Shown here: positions 8,166 to 17,254 of the stretch, piece by piece
How positions within the stretch are numbered: position 1 is the stretch's first letter
Layout: each line of letters opens with the position of its first letter
Source of the DNA: Colivivens sp964537205
GTDB taxonomy: Bacteria > Bacteroidota > Bacteroidia > Bacteroidales > Bacteroidaceae
Length of the DNA: 64,000 bases
Assembly (NCBI GenBank): GCA_964537205.1
Contig: CAZHZH010000001.1
Coordinates: 1 to 64,000 of the forward strand
Direction of reading: 5' to 3'
Translations under genes and position numbers: made by a program
Notes under the pieces: generated by a model
Seen by the model: the letters and a program-made list of their open reading frames with translations, nothing else
What the model was told of the DNA's origin: nothing
Database searches by the model: none

Positions 8166-8209
8166 TTGTAGGAATCAACTGACCCTTTGAGGTGAGTGGT
8201 TATATAATG

Positions 8210-8247
8210 AAAAAAGGTTCTGACATAGGTCATGTCAGAGCCTTTTT
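8210..8247. terminator. Bidirectional intrinsic terminator
   Basis: GGTTCTGACAT (8216-8226) pairs with ATGTCAGAGCC (8232-8242), with one G-T pair. A-run and T-run flank both sides, so it can end the GH43 transcript on the plus strand and the long operon arriving on the minus strand. Confidence 0.85.
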
Positions 8248-8279
8248 CCAAAGCATTATTAACTTCCGTTAGTACGTAG

Positions 8280-8345
8280 CTTGATTAGAACGATAAGCTG
8301 TACAGCTTATCCGCCTAAGTTCGTTAGCTTACCCGCCTAATCAAG
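8280..8345. repeat. Compact nested palindrome in the convergent intergenic region
   Basis: CTTGATTAG (8280-8288) and CTAATCAAG (8337-8345) form a 9-bp outer inverted repeat. It encloses the perfect 20-mer palindrome GATAAGCTGTACAGCTTATC (8292-8311) and a 15-bp direct repeat (8304-8318 and 8326-8340, one mismatch). It lies between the terminator and the end of the minus-strand TlpA gene, so it would be in that operon's 3' end. Function unknown. Confidence 0.6.
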
Positions 8346-8360
8346 TCAGGTTATTTGTCG

Positions 8361-9524
8361 CTACTTGCAATACTCCTTTACTACTTCATTGATATGCTCT
8401 ATGCCGCCGGGATTGCCAATAACATGCCCGCCCGCATCAACGAGCAGGTAGTATGGGACGCCTATGAGCTGGTACTTCGCAAAGAAGTCCTTATAGCCTT
8501 GTGGTGTCAATACGTATTGCTTCCAAGGCATGTTGTCGGTCTCCATGGCTTTCACCCAGTTCTCATGGTGGGTGTCGCACGATACGCTTATCACATCAAA
8601 TACATCACGTTGGTATTGGCCGTACAGTTCTTTGATTTGAGGGGTTGTGGCTCTGCAAATACCGCACCAGCTTGCCCAGAAGTCAACTAAGACCAACTTC
8701 GACTTAGGAAGCACATCAAGTAGTGTGGTTGCCGAGCCTTTGTCGTCTTCTATGTCGAGGTTGACAACGGGATTGCCGACGGCTGTAAGTTCTGCTGCCT
8801 TTACTTTTGTGAGAAACTTGTTGTAACGTGCTGTGTCGGCAGGGCATGGCTTTATTGTTTCTTTCAGGAAACTGATTTCATCCTTAGTCAGGTTGTACCC
8901 GTTTGTCAGTATGTTGTTGGCAAGATACAGTGAAACCACTGATGCCGGATGCGCCTCAATAAACTTTCGATTCAGTTCGAACGAGGCATCGTTGGCGTTC
9001 TCTGTGCCAGCTTCTTTCAGCATGATGTTGTATTGGTTGAAGTCGCCTTGAACTGTTCCCCCGATGATTTTAAAGTCATCTGTTATAGGCGCGTCAGTCC
9101 ACAAATCGTAGTTTGCCACTTTCACCTCCATGTCGGCGTTGTCAACGAAGACAGGTGTGTATGTCCAGCGTATGCCGTCGTAAGACTTCCCTTTGTTCTT
9201 TTTCTCTATCAACTCCATGTTGTTGGTGATGAGGGTGCACAGCTGAGGATGGTCGACAGTGCCCGTCAATACGAACTCCCCGTTCTTTGTTACAGTCGCC
9301 GTGGCAAGCTCGCTTGTCTCTTGTGGCATGCTGTCGAGATTGATCAGTCCCAGTTCAAAGTCTTCAGCGTTGAAGTCAGACTTCTCGTCTCTTTCGGCTT
9401 TGAGTACAGAGACTGTCATGCCCTTCTTCAGTCCGGGGACTTTCCCGTGGATTGTGAAGGTTTGTTGCTGCGCGTTCACGTGAATGCAGCAAGCCAGCAA
9501 GGCCAATATTAGTATCTTTTTCAT
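8361..9524 (-). CDS. DUF4369/TlpA-like thiol-disulfide oxidoreductase
   Basis: 387 residues with a signal peptide (MKKILILALLACCIHVNAQ). A DUF4369-like N-terminal region is followed by a C-terminal TlpA/redoxin thioredoxin fold. The active site WCGIC is at 286-290 (C287, C290), preceded by LVLVDFWAS. Such proteins work in the periplasm or at the outer membrane in thiol-disulfide exchange. It is the last gene of a SusC/SusD operon. A second TlpA-like protein is encoded four genes upstream (12422-13702). The WCGIC centre differs from the WCGPC of its partner, so redox potential may differ. Substrate unknown. Confidence 0.86.
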   Translation of the reverse strand: MKKILILALLACCIHVNAQQQTFTIHGKVPGLKKGMTVSVLKAERDEKSDFNAEDFELGLINLDSMPQETSELATATVTKNGEFVLTGTVDHPQLCTLITNNMELIEKKNKGKSYDGIRWTYTPVFVDNADMEVKVANYDLWTDAPITDDFKIIGGTVQGDFNQYNIMLKEAGTENANDASFELNRKFIEAHPASVVSLYLANNILTNGYNLTKDEISFLKETIKPCPADTARYNKFLTKVKAAELTAVGNPVVNLDIEDDKGSATTLLDVLPKSKLVLVDFWASWCGICRATTPQIKELYGQYQRDVFDVISVSCDTHHENWVKAMETDNMPWKQYVLTPQGYKDFFAKYQLIGVPYYLLVDAGGHVIGNPGGIEHINEVVKEYCK

Positions 9525-9604
9525 GTTGAACTGTGATTAAGAAAAGAAGAATGGAGATTGTGCGCATTTGCGTTTGTCTCCATCCTTCGTGTCTTTACAA
9601 CCTA

Positions 9605-11143
9605 TTAGTTGGTTCTGATGTATTCGTATACGCTCAGCACATCCTGCGTGTCGACTTGTCCGTCGTTGTTAACGTCCAATCCGTCGGTAACTCCTGTTTG
9701 AATGCCGTTGTATATTGTGAGCACGTCGCCCGTGTCGATTGTTCCGTCACTATTTACATCCATGTCTGGATGGGAAGCGTTGTACTCATCCGCCGTTACA
9801 AAATAGAGAGTGTCGTACTTGTACTCAGGCTGGTCGCTCGTTATAACGAGGTAACCCGAACCGGCAGGTACAACACCCGATGTGACAGCGTTGAACGTGT
9901 TGGTCTTCTCATCAAACAGATAGTACTTGGCAGTGTCTTGCGACAGTGTGGCGATATCTGTTCCGTCAGAGCCTGCCGCAACCAGATTGCCTTGTGTGAA
10001 TGGTGTGGAATATTGCCCCTTTGTTGTATGATTGAATGTTACCAGGCCTGTACCATGAACCAATACTGCCGAACCTGCGTTGAATCCGTATGCTGATACG
10101 TTTTCATCTGTAATGTACTCATTGCCGTGGAAACTACTTTCGTATGTTTGATAGTACGTTGTCGTGTCGGTGCGTATATATTGAGTGTCAGGCACAATTA
10201 CGTTGGTGAATGTGTCCACGCCATTGATGATAGTGTCTACTTCTATCTCCTTTGTCCCGTAAACGGTGTCAGTCCTTACCGTGTAAGTGTAGCTACTCCA
10301 TATCTCCGGAGTGATGTATATATTTGTCGCGCTTCCGTATTCGTAATCTACATCATGGTCAAGATCGCTGATGAGCCTGTATCCGCCGTTTTTACCAAAG
10401 TCTATAGTCTCATAGCCAGGCGCGCTGAATACGGCGGTGTAGGTTATGTTGCGCTTTATCTCTACATCACATTGCGCGTTCGTTGAGACAACGTCTCCGC
10501 TGTCGTTCAACCAGTAGAGGAATGATGCGTTAACGTCTGAGTTCGGTGTGGCGGTAATAGTTGTAATGTCGCCAATCTCAGCCGAAGGATCCTCAACTTC
10601 AATTGTGCCGAGATCGCTCTGACCTGGAACATAGTGCAGGGCTATATGTCCGAACATTGCAACCAACGTGTTGTCTGGTATGAACGAATAGTATTCTACG
10701 TCTGTGTTTTTAGATGTCTGAGTCGTACTCAGATAGAATGAGTCGTCAGAGTTATAGCTGGCGAAATCTGTTGAAAGGTAGTCTTTGAGCTTTACATTTG
10801 GATTGTCTACAATGTCATCGTAGTATGTAGCGTCTAATGTTTTCCAACCGACGAACATATACCCGTTGGCAGGTTTGGAATATCCGTAGAAGTACTTGCT
10901 GCCCGCGTATGCATATGTTACGGTTTGTAATTCCATTTCGCTCTTGTAGTCGCGATCGGCTTCTGCGACTTCTACTGTATCAAGATACACGGTTCCACTG
11001 CCGGTAGGATAGACTGTAGCGTCAGTGACATACCAATAATAACTCTGTTCTCCAGCATTCGCTTGGGAGACGGATAGTGTCAGAATAAGTGCTGTCAATA
11101 ACAGGCGGGCACTTGTGGTGAAGATTTTGTAATGTTCTCTCAT
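9605..11143 (-). CDS. Secreted repeat protein with dockerin-type C terminus
   Basis: 512 residues with a clear signal peptide (LLLTALILTLSVSQANAG). The middle has divergent InlB B-repeat-like units (GYMFVGWKTLD and TYTAVFSAPGYETIDFG). The last 53 residues hold two dockerin/EF-hand-like repeats, DVNSDGTIDTGDV and DVNNDGQVDTQDV, each with calcium-loop spacing. In Bacteroidales such tails often act as fold or anchoring modules rather than true cellulosomal dockerins. No catalytic domain was recognised. It lies between a TlpA-like gene (80 bases downstream) and a DUF4105 gene (19 bases upstream) in the SusC/SusD operon and is probably surface-exposed. Confidence 0.7.
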   Translation of the reverse strand: MREHYKIFTTSARLLLTALILTLSVSQANAGEQSYYWYVTDATVYPTGSGTVYLDTVEVAEADRDYKSEMELQTVTYAYAGSKYFYGYSKPANGYMFVGWKTLDATYYDDIVDNPNVKLKDYLSTDFASYNSDDSFYLSTTQTSKNTDVEYYSFIPDNTLVAMFGHIALHYVPGQSDLGTIEVEDPSAEIGDITTITATPNSDVNASFLYWLNDSGDVVSTNAQCDVEIKRNITYTAVFSAPGYETIDFGKNGGYRLISDLDHDVDYEYGSATNIYITPEIWSSYTYTVRTDTVYGTKEIEVDTIINGVDTFTNVIVPDTQYIRTDTTTYYQTYESSFHGNEYITDENVSAYGFNAGSAVLVHGTGLVTFNHTTKGQYSTPFTQGNLVAAGSDGTDIATLSQDTAKYYLFDEKTNTFNAVTSGVVPAGSGYLVITSDQPEYKYDTLYFVTADEYNASHPDMDVNSDGTIDTGDVLTIYNGIQTGVTDGLDVNNDGQVDTQDVLSVYEYIRTN

Positions 11144-11162
11144 AGTTCTTTCCTTGTTTTGT

Positions 11163-12425
11163 TTAGCTTATTATTTTTGTTTTGTTTAATATCGTTCGTG
11201 CTATGCACCTGAGTGCAAGCGTTCCAATTATCAGGAATTCCACCGCGTCGATTTGCTCCATGTTCATCAGCATCCATATTGACAATACGACAAGTGCCAC
11301 CGTATACGTGGCGTATATGTACATCCATGTCTTGCCGCTGAATTTGTGTTTCAATGACACCAAGTATATGATGAGCGGAATGAGGTTGAACTCAATGTAG
11401 CTATGAGTCCATCCTTGCGCTATTGGCAGACGTGACGCCAAATGAATTACCAGCATTATGGCGGCAAACAGTGAAACGCATGTCAGTAGGACTGCGTCCA
11501 CGGCTTTTGCTACGCCGTCGGCTTTGCGGGTTGCGAATTGCAGTATGGTAACTATGACCACTACGGCCAGTACAATGCCGAACACAACTATAGTAGAAGG
11601 CGCGTTTGAGGATGGTGCGGCGGATTTAGTTGAGCGGTAGATGGTCGGGGTATTGCTTTTGAACATGCTGCGTTTCGTACCGTTGTCATCAACTATTTTC
11701 GCTTGTTTCCATGCCTCAATCATGTCGGTAGGCATAATCAGGCGCTCCTCATTGTCGAGGTGCCGGTTGCGGTCGCTGCCTGCTATCATGTATGGAAGCA
11801 GAAGCAGCCAGCTGCCTTCATCAAGTTCTCGTCTGACTATCGCGCTATACGTGGAACCGACTTCGTTTATGTAGTCTCCATATTCAATATGCCCTTTCAC
11901 AATTGCCAGCACGAGCGATGCCGTTTCTTGGGCGCATCCCCTGTTGAAGTAGTCATTAGGCAGGTAGAGTCCCTTCTTCACATATTTGTCGACGAGTTTC
12001 CACAACTCTCTGTTCTCGTTCAGAGTGAGATTAAGCCGGTACTCGTAAACATCACGTCCTTCATTGTCGTACACTTTGAGAAAGTCATTGACCTTGGCGG
12101 GAACCAATGCGACCAAGTCGTTTCCCAACACGATGTCAAGTATGGTCTTGTCGTCCCTGCTTGAAAATGTGAATACAAAGTCAAGGTCGGCGGATGGACA
12201 ATTCAGACGTAACGCTATATGTCCGAAGTATGTAGCGAGTCGGTTTTTGTCGCGGCTCATGAAGAGTATGCTCGATTGTATGAAATCCGAACTGTCGGCT
12301 TGGACTGTGTCGTTTGCCGCATGGTCGGCTGTTTGTACACAGTTGATACTATCGGTGTTTTCCGCAAGCGTCTGGCCTACGGAGAATACCGACAGTAATA
12401 ATATGTATGCAAGCCTTCGCATCAT
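11163..12425 (-). CDS. DUF4105 family membrane protein
   Basis: 420 residues with a signal peptide (MMRRLAYILLLSVFSVGQTLA). The periplasmic domain carries the DUF4105/Lnb-like core around ATYFGHIALRLN and FNRGCAQETASLV. In Lnb relatives a conserved Cys acts in acyl transfer; here the Cys of GCAQET is a candidate nucleophile. About five transmembrane segments follow from about residue 280 (TIVVFGIVLAVVVIVTILQ onward). Its ATG overlaps the stop of the upstream TlpA-like gene by 4 bases, so they are coupled. Function is inferred as envelope or lipid modification in this operon and is uncertain. Confidence 0.7.
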   Translation of the reverse strand: MMRRLAYILLLSVFSVGQTLAENTDSINCVQTADHAANDTVQADSSDFIQSSILFMSRDKNRLATYFGHIALRLNCPSADLDFVFTFSSRDDKTILDIVLGNDLVALVPAKVNDFLKVYDNEGRDVYEYRLNLTLNENRELWKLVDKYVKKGLYLPNDYFNRGCAQETASLVLAIVKGHIEYGDYINEVGSTYSAIVRRELDEGSWLLLLPYMIAGSDRNRHLDNEERLIMPTDMIEAWKQAKIVDDNGTKRSMFKSNTPTIYRSTKSAAPSSNAPSTIVVFGIVLAVVVIVTILQFATRKADGVAKAVDAVLLTCVSLFAAIMLVIHLASRLPIAQGWTHSYIEFNLIPLIIYLVSLKHKFSGKTWMYIYATYTVALVVLSIWMLMNMEQIDAVEFLIIGTLALRCIARTILNKTKIIS

Positions 12426-13702
12426 TTGATTAACGACTCGATGAGTGTCGTGGTTTCAGTTTGTGACGGACGTGAGGCGGACGCGTTGTACAGTTTGCCA
12501 TCAGCGTCGAATATCATGAAGCGGGGAATGCTGTTGATGTCGTAGTCCTTGATAGCCGCTGAGTTAGTCAGGTCTGGAATCAGATATTGCGCCCATGCAG
12601 GTTTGTCCTCTCCAATCATCTTTTTCCACGCATCGTGGTCAGAGTCGATTGAAATGCTGATGATGCGTACCTTGTCGTTGCCCTTGAAGTGTTCCACCAT
12701 CTTTGCGAGGTATGGAATCTCTTTTCTGCACGGTCCGCACCATGTGGCCCAGAAGTCGACGTATGTAACGGCTCCTTTCCCGATGATGTTCTTGAACTCA
12801 TAGCTGTTGTCGTTGAAGTCGGTGAGTGTGAAGTTGACAGCCTCCTGTCCGGCGGCGGTGTATTTCATCTTGTCCAACTGACTCTTTACAAACGAAGTGT
12901 ATGTAGTGTCGGTGCTAACTTGCAGGTATTGCTCGTAGAGGCTCTTGAAGTCGGGCGAGGAAGTGCTTACTCCGAACGACGCGTAGAAGAAGATGGCTTG
13001 CAGATAGCTGTTTGCCACCTTGTTGCGTACGTCCTGGTTCTGAGTGTACTCGGCGAGATGCTTCAATTGTGCCGCTTCGCCTGTCAGGGGCAGATATTTG
13101 TCGCCATGCGCAGCCTGATACCACTGCAGGTATCTTGTGATGTTGTTGATTTGAAGGGTGTCGTTCTTGTCGATTGAATTCACAAAAGCCATAAAGTCCT
13201 TGTCTTCCTCCATGTTCTTACCCGCACCCTGCGCTGCCACTGCGTATGTGAGAATCGCGTTATCTGCTTGTGAGTCGATCGCGCTGTTTGCCTTTGATGC
13301 GAAATCAGCGTCCTTCACTTTCTTGATGGTGGCGCGAAGCGGATTCAGCTTTTCCGCTATGTACTTCTTGCAGTCGGCATAGCTGTTTTGCTTTGCGAGT
13401 ACGTCGGNNNNNNNNNNNNNNNNNNNNNNNNNNNNNNNNNNNNNNNNNNNNNNNNNNNNNNNNNNNNNNNNNNNNNNNNNNNNNNNNNNNNNNNNNNNNN
13501 NNNNNNNCTGGATGTCGGCAGTCACGCTGAATTGCCCTTTCTGGTCGAGGTTCATAGTGTCTAACTTTTCATGATTTTGAATGTAGACAATTACGGTGTC
13601 GGTTGATTTGTAGTCCTTCAGAGTTCCTTTTATAGTTGAGGATTGTGCGGACGCAATCAACGAGGCAGTCAGCAATAGTGCTGACATTAGCAGTTGTTTC
13701 AT
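12422..13702 (-). CDS. DUF4369/TlpA-like thiol-disulfide oxidoreductase, interrupted by an assembly gap
   Basis: Signal peptide MKQLLMSALLLTASLIASAQ, then a DUF4369-like segment, then a TlpA/redoxin domain with the active site WATWCGPCRKEIPYL near the C terminus. The 100-N block at 13408-13507 falls in the N-terminal part, so about 34 residues are unknown. The true gap size is not given by the Ns. The frame stays open on both sides. It ends with an ATGA overlap into the DUF4105 gene. The role is presumably periplasmic reduction or isomerisation of disulfides in material handled by the adjacent SusC/SusD pair. Confidence 0.85.
   Translation of the reverse strand: MKQLLMSALLLTASLIASAQSSTIKGTLKDYKSTDTVIVYIQNHEKLDTMNLDQKGQFSVTADIQXXXXXXXXXXXXXXXXXXXXXXXXXXXXXXXXXXDVLAKQNSYADCKKYIAEKLNPLRATIKKVKDADFASKANSAIDSQADNAILTYAVAAQGAGKNMEEDKDFMAFVNSIDKNDTLQINNITRYLQWYQAAHGDKYLPLTGEAAQLKHLAEYTQNQDVRNKVANSYLQAIFFYASFGVSTSSPDFKSLYEQYLQVSTDTTYTSFVKSQLDKMKYTAAGQEAVNFTLTDFNDNSYEFKNIIGKGAVTYVDFWATWCGPCRKEIPYLAKMVEHFKGNDKVRIISISIDSDHDAWKKMIGEDKPAWAQYLIPDLTNSAAIKDYDINSIPRFMIFDADGKLYNASASRPSQTETTTLIESLIK
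13408..13507. other. Assembly gap (100 N)
   Basis: One hundred unresolved bases inside the TlpA-like gene. Unlike the gap at 16302 there is no obvious repeated overlap on its two sides, so real sequence is probably missing. Confidence 0.99.
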
Positions 13703-13748
13703 AGTTTTCCTAAAAATCTATTACCTTATATATTATACGTATCATGGA

Positions 13749-13773
13749 ACACCTTATTATATATAATAGGTGT
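13749..13773 (-). promoter_or_regulatory. AT-rich intercistronic hairpin
   Basis: ACACC (13749-13753) and GGTGT (13769-13773) enclose a 14-bp AT palindrome with one bulged T. It lies between the FISUMP and TlpA genes of the operon, and on the minus strand no T run follows. It may process or partly terminate the polycistronic RNA; this is inferred. Confidence 0.45.
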
Positions 13774-13786
13774 ATGTCTGATGTCT

Positions 13787-14497
13787 TTATTCAGCCCGTC
13801 TGACATATCGCACGCTGAAGAAAAGGTCTTCGGGTGATGTGCTTTGGCGGTACACGCCGTTTTTGTTCCACATGATTTTGCGATAGAAGTAGAGGTCATT
13901 CTCCTTCGCCTCGTCGATTGTGGAAGTCCAATAGTAGCCCATGACCGACCATTCACGCATGTGCGAGCCCCAGTTGATCCAGCTCTCGGCGTAGAATCCG
14001 CCTAATTGCAGGTGCAGGGTGGTTGAGTCCTCTGAGTTTTGCATTAGGTTTTGTGCTATCATGCCCCTCCAGTTGTATGCTTGGGCTTCTTTCTGTGACA
14101 TGCCGAAATAGCGTTCAAGACTTTGCCAGTCTTCATCTGTAGGTATGCGCCAGCCTTCGGGACAAGCCATCTGTGCGCCCGACAGAGTGTAAAGGCATCC
14201 GTATTTGCTCCAGTTTGTCATGTCGGTGTAGTCTGTGCTTCCATTTCCAGCTGAGGTGGAGTACACTTTGCAATACGCGTCGTCTCCAATCAGGTAGTGT
14301 CCGTTGTCGACCATCCAGTCGAGAGTGTCGTAGCGTACCCAATGATAAACGTAGCCGTCGCGAGTATCGGTGAATGTCCCCGTTTTAGTAGGGTAGACCA
14401 TGTCGGGAACTGTGTCGTCGTCGTCGCTGCATGCGACGAAGGCCGTCGATGTGGCAAGTAGTGCGATTGCGGCTATGTATGTAAGTTTATTCTTCAT
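13787..14497 (-). CDS. FISUMP-domain surface lipoprotein
   Basis: The preferred start at 14497 gives 236 residues. The signal ends ATSTAFVAC with the lipidated Cys at 23, followed by SDDDD, which resembles the surface-export signal of Bacteroidales lipoproteins. The rest matches the Fibrobacter succinogenes major paralogous domain: GCLYTLSGAQMACPEGWRIP, TDEDWQSLERYFGM and GYYWTSTIDEA. This fold is common in surface proteins of Bacteroidetes, with no known enzyme activity. The start codon lies 11 bases inside the upstream gene, so translation is likely coupled. ATGs at 14503 and 14533 are alternatives. Confidence 0.8.
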   Translation of the reverse strand: MKNKLTYIAAIALLATSTAFVACSDDDDTVPDMVYPTKTGTFTDTRDGYVYHWVRYDTLDWMVDNGHYLIGDDAYCKVYSTSAGNGSTDYTDMTNWSKYGCLYTLSGAQMACPEGWRIPTDEDWQSLERYFGMSQKEAQAYNWRGMIAQNLMQNSEDSTTLHLQLGGFYAESWINWGSHMREWSVMGYYWTSTIDEAKENDLYFYRKIMWNKNGVYRQSTSPEDLFFSVRYVRRAE

Positions 14498-15455
14498 TTT
14501 CATTTTCTGTAGTTTCTTCTTTCTCAAATACATATCCCAATGAATTGAGGCATTCGACCATTAGCTTCGCCTTGGTTATTATTATCGGGAATTTTGAGTA
14601 TCTATTTTCAATGGTCTCCATGTCGTTGACTATCACGAGACGTGCGAAGTCCCCGAGGTCGGTGTCCATAGTAGGGTAGTAACCGTTGGCGGTTATTGAA
14701 AATTCGTTCTTGCCGCGTGATAGCAGTCCCTGGGAATTAAGATACTCCAGACATTCATCTGCTGTCTTATTTTCGTAACCAGAGAACGACCTTGAGTAGA
14801 GGTTTGCCGATATGTCGGTGAATGAACTGAATTTCAAAGAATTGTCGCTTAACACTTTGTTGACTATCTCCATAAGTATCTGCTGCGTGAAATTCTGCTT
14901 TTGAGCTTCGGTGCGTATTCTCGGCAGGTTTGCCAATGCAACAACAATGGCTCTCTCACCGGTTGCCGCCACAGGGTTTGTCGTTTCGGTTCCTGTGTTG
15001 CAATAGATTCTGTTCACGAGCAGCCAGCTGAATGGTTGAAGTGTTTGTGTGAAGTGGTACAGGATGTTTTCTTCCATGAACTCTACCGCGTTCTTTTTCC
15101 TTGTTAGGTTCGGAAGCAGCGTGTAGGTATACTCGTATGATGAGGATATGAGGTAAGTAGATGAGTTTACGCTGTACGACAGGTCGAGCACCTCGGTGAA
15201 GTAGGCTGAGTCGCCATTGATGTTCACTCCGACGAAATAGTGCTGTATTGTGTCGTTGAACAGCAGGTATGAGCCGTGGTCGTTGAAGAACTGGCGTCTG
15301 ATCTCCGACTCCTCGTCGGTGCAAGTGTCGTTTGGTGCGAAGAAGAACGAGGTGTCCTTAACGTTTGGAACTATGTCATCCTCCGACTTGTCGCACGATG
15401 CCATCACTGATATGGTGAGCGCGGTTGCGATTATATATATGTATTTCTTTATCAT
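14487..15455 (-). CDS. SusD-associated lipoprotein, possibly a degenerate Mx1-type metallopeptidase-like protein
   Basis: 322 residues with a lipoprotein signal (TALTISVMASC, Cys 21). It lies directly after susD and before a FISUMP gene. That is the place where putative zinc-binding metallopeptidases of the Mx1-like group often lie in Bacteroidales. I see no HExxH zinc motif; the nearest segment reads EENILYHFTQTL. If related, it is catalytically dead and may only bind ligand. It has no recognised domain otherwise. The acidic C terminus (EKEETTENENEE) overlaps the next start. Confidence 0.55.
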   Translation of the reverse strand: MIKKYIYIIATALTISVMASCDKSEDDIVPNVKDTSFFFAPNDTCTDEESEIRRQFFNDHGSYLLFNDTIQHYFVGVNINGDSAYFTEVLDLSYSVNSSTYLISSSYEYTYTLLPNLTRKKNAVEFMEENILYHFTQTLQPFSWLLVNRIYCNTGTETTNPVAATGERAIVVALANLPRIRTEAQKQNFTQQILMEIVNKVLSDNSLKFSSFTDISANLYSRSFSGYENKTADECLEYLNSQGLLSRGKNEFSITANGYYPTMDTDLGDFARLVIVNDMETIENRYSKFPIIITKAKLMVECLNSLGYVFEKEETTENENEE

Positions 15456-15468
15456 GTCTTCTTAATGT

Positions 15469-17240
15469 TTAGTTGTCGGTATCTTCAAGAGGCAGAACCT
15501 CCGGCTGACGGTTCGGGCGCTTGTTCTGTTCCATGCCGGTATTGAACTCTATCACCTCGTAAGGGATAGGGAGGGTGTACGCCTCGTCGTATGGTTCAAG
15601 CGTATAACGCACGCGTTGTACGGCCTTTGCCGACTCTCGGTCCTGATAGTATGTGAAAGTATGCTTTATCTCATGTGACTCAGGAAGGACGCTGTTCACG
15701 CAGTAGCGTCGCAGGTCAAACCAGCGTTGTCCTTCGAAGCAAAGTTCCCTGCGGCGTTCGTCCCTTATCTCCTGTATGAGCTCCTCGCCCGATGATATGA
15801 TTTTATATCCTCCGTAGCTGCTGGAATATCGCTTGACGCGTAGGTCGTTGACAGCGGTTCGTGCTTCGTTTTCCTGCCCGAGATATGCCGCAGCCTCCGC
15901 CTTTATGAGGTAAGCCTCGGCACTGCGCAGCCCGAATACGGTGGAGAAGTAGGTGTTGTAGGCCGATGCGTTCTCATAATAGCTGTATTCGTAGTAGTGC
16001 GGACTGTCTGTTGTGTACGTAGTCCCCCAAAAAACTGGGTGTCCGAGTATTTTTGTCACACCCACAAAGTCGCCCATAGTCCAATACCATTGAGTTTTGC
16101 GCAGGTCTTGTGTTTCGTATATGTTGTACAGGTCCTTTGTAGCGGTGAGGCATTTCAAGTTGTACGACATTATGGTAGGTACGTTGTCGCTTCCCATTGA
16201 GAATATGTTCTCTACATTGTCTTCAGAGTGGAAATATGTCTGTGTGGGACTATTCAAGTCTTCAAGGGCCGGATGTTCGTCTATTACCTTGTTGGCGTAT
16301 GNNNNNNNNNNNNNNNNNNNNNNNNNNNNNNNNNNNNNNNNNNNNNNNNNNNNNNNNNNNNNNNNNNNNNNNNNNNNNNNNNNNNNNNNNNNNNNNNNNN
16401 NGGACTATTCAAGTCTTCAAGGGCCGGATGTTCGTCTATTACCTTGTTGGCGTATGCGCGCGCGTTTTTCCAGTCTTGCATGTAGAGATATACCCGTGCG
16501 GTGAGCAGGTCGGCTGCAACGCTGTCCGCTCTGTAGTACGACTTCTGTGCCCCGGTGTATTGCGAGAGTTCGGTGCGTGCTGTCGCAAGGTCGGCAAGCA
16601 CTTGGTCGTACACTTCTTTCACTGTGTTTCGAGTGAATTTTACGTCCACTACGTCCTCGCTGAGTTTGAGTGGCACGCCCGGGTTGGTCGACGCGTTCTC
16701 ATCGTATGGCTTGCCGTAGAGGTTGACGAGGAAGAAATACAGGTAGGCGCGTATGAAGTGTGCTTCTCCCGATACTTTGTGGTAGCCCAGCCTGTCCTCA
16801 TCGTCTGTTACTTCAATGTCATCAAGGCTTGCTATGATGTTGTTGCATACGTTGATATGATAGTAGCAACGAGTCCAAGTTGGATTCTCCGCATTGTATT
16901 CCGTCATTTCTGGCTTAACCCCTGTGCGTTCCTGCCAAGTGAAATTTCCGAAATACACTTCTTGGTCGTCATACGACTGTGATATAGCCGTGACATTCTC
17001 GTCGATGTCGTCTGTAAGGAAGTGGATGAACGATCCGTCTTGTTCGCTGCCCCACAGACTTGGATGCTGTGGCAGTTGGTAGTCCATGTAGCCGCTTCCT
17101 ATCAGCAGTTCGTCGAGGTCTTCCCAATTGTGTGCGTAGTACTGGTCTTGTGAGTACTCATCGAGGAAGTCGCCGCAGGCGGAGATTGCCATCACTCCCG
17201 TGACACACGTTATATATATAAGTTTATTAGAGATCTTCAT
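15469..17240 (-). CDS. SusD/RagB-family surface lipoprotein, artificially split by a scaffold gap
   Basis: The N-terminal part (17240 to about 16402) has signal MKISNKLIYITCVTGVMAISAC with the lipid Cys at 22, then TPR-rich SusD sequence (HFIRAYLYFFLVNLYGKPYD). The C-terminal part (about 16257-15469) has the SusD ending RRRELCFEGQRWFDLRRY. Between them are 100 Ns flanked by identical 55-bp copies (16247-16301 and 16402-16456). Collapsing one copy and the Ns joins the frames exactly (...ALEDLNS then PTQTYF...), giving about 538 residues, normal for SusD. It caps the SusC transporter and binds the nutrient at the cell surface. Confidence 0.9.
16302..16401. other. Assembly gap (100 N), probably no missing sequence
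   Basis: The 55 bases before the gap (16247-16301) are repeated exactly after it (16402-16456). Removing 155 bases restores an intact susD frame. The two contigs most likely overlap and were not merged. Confidence 0.95.
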
Positions 17241-17254
17241 ATTATGCCGTGTTT

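Noticed and set aside
10641..12227. Shared 14-mer (10641-10654 and 12214-12227) encoding FGHIA in two neighbouring genes
   Set aside because: The surrounding proteins are unrelated; most likely coincidence rather than duplication.
15469..17240. Two separate SusD genes or a broken pseudogene
   Set aside because: The frames join exactly when the duplicated 55 bp and Ns are removed, so it is one intact gene.
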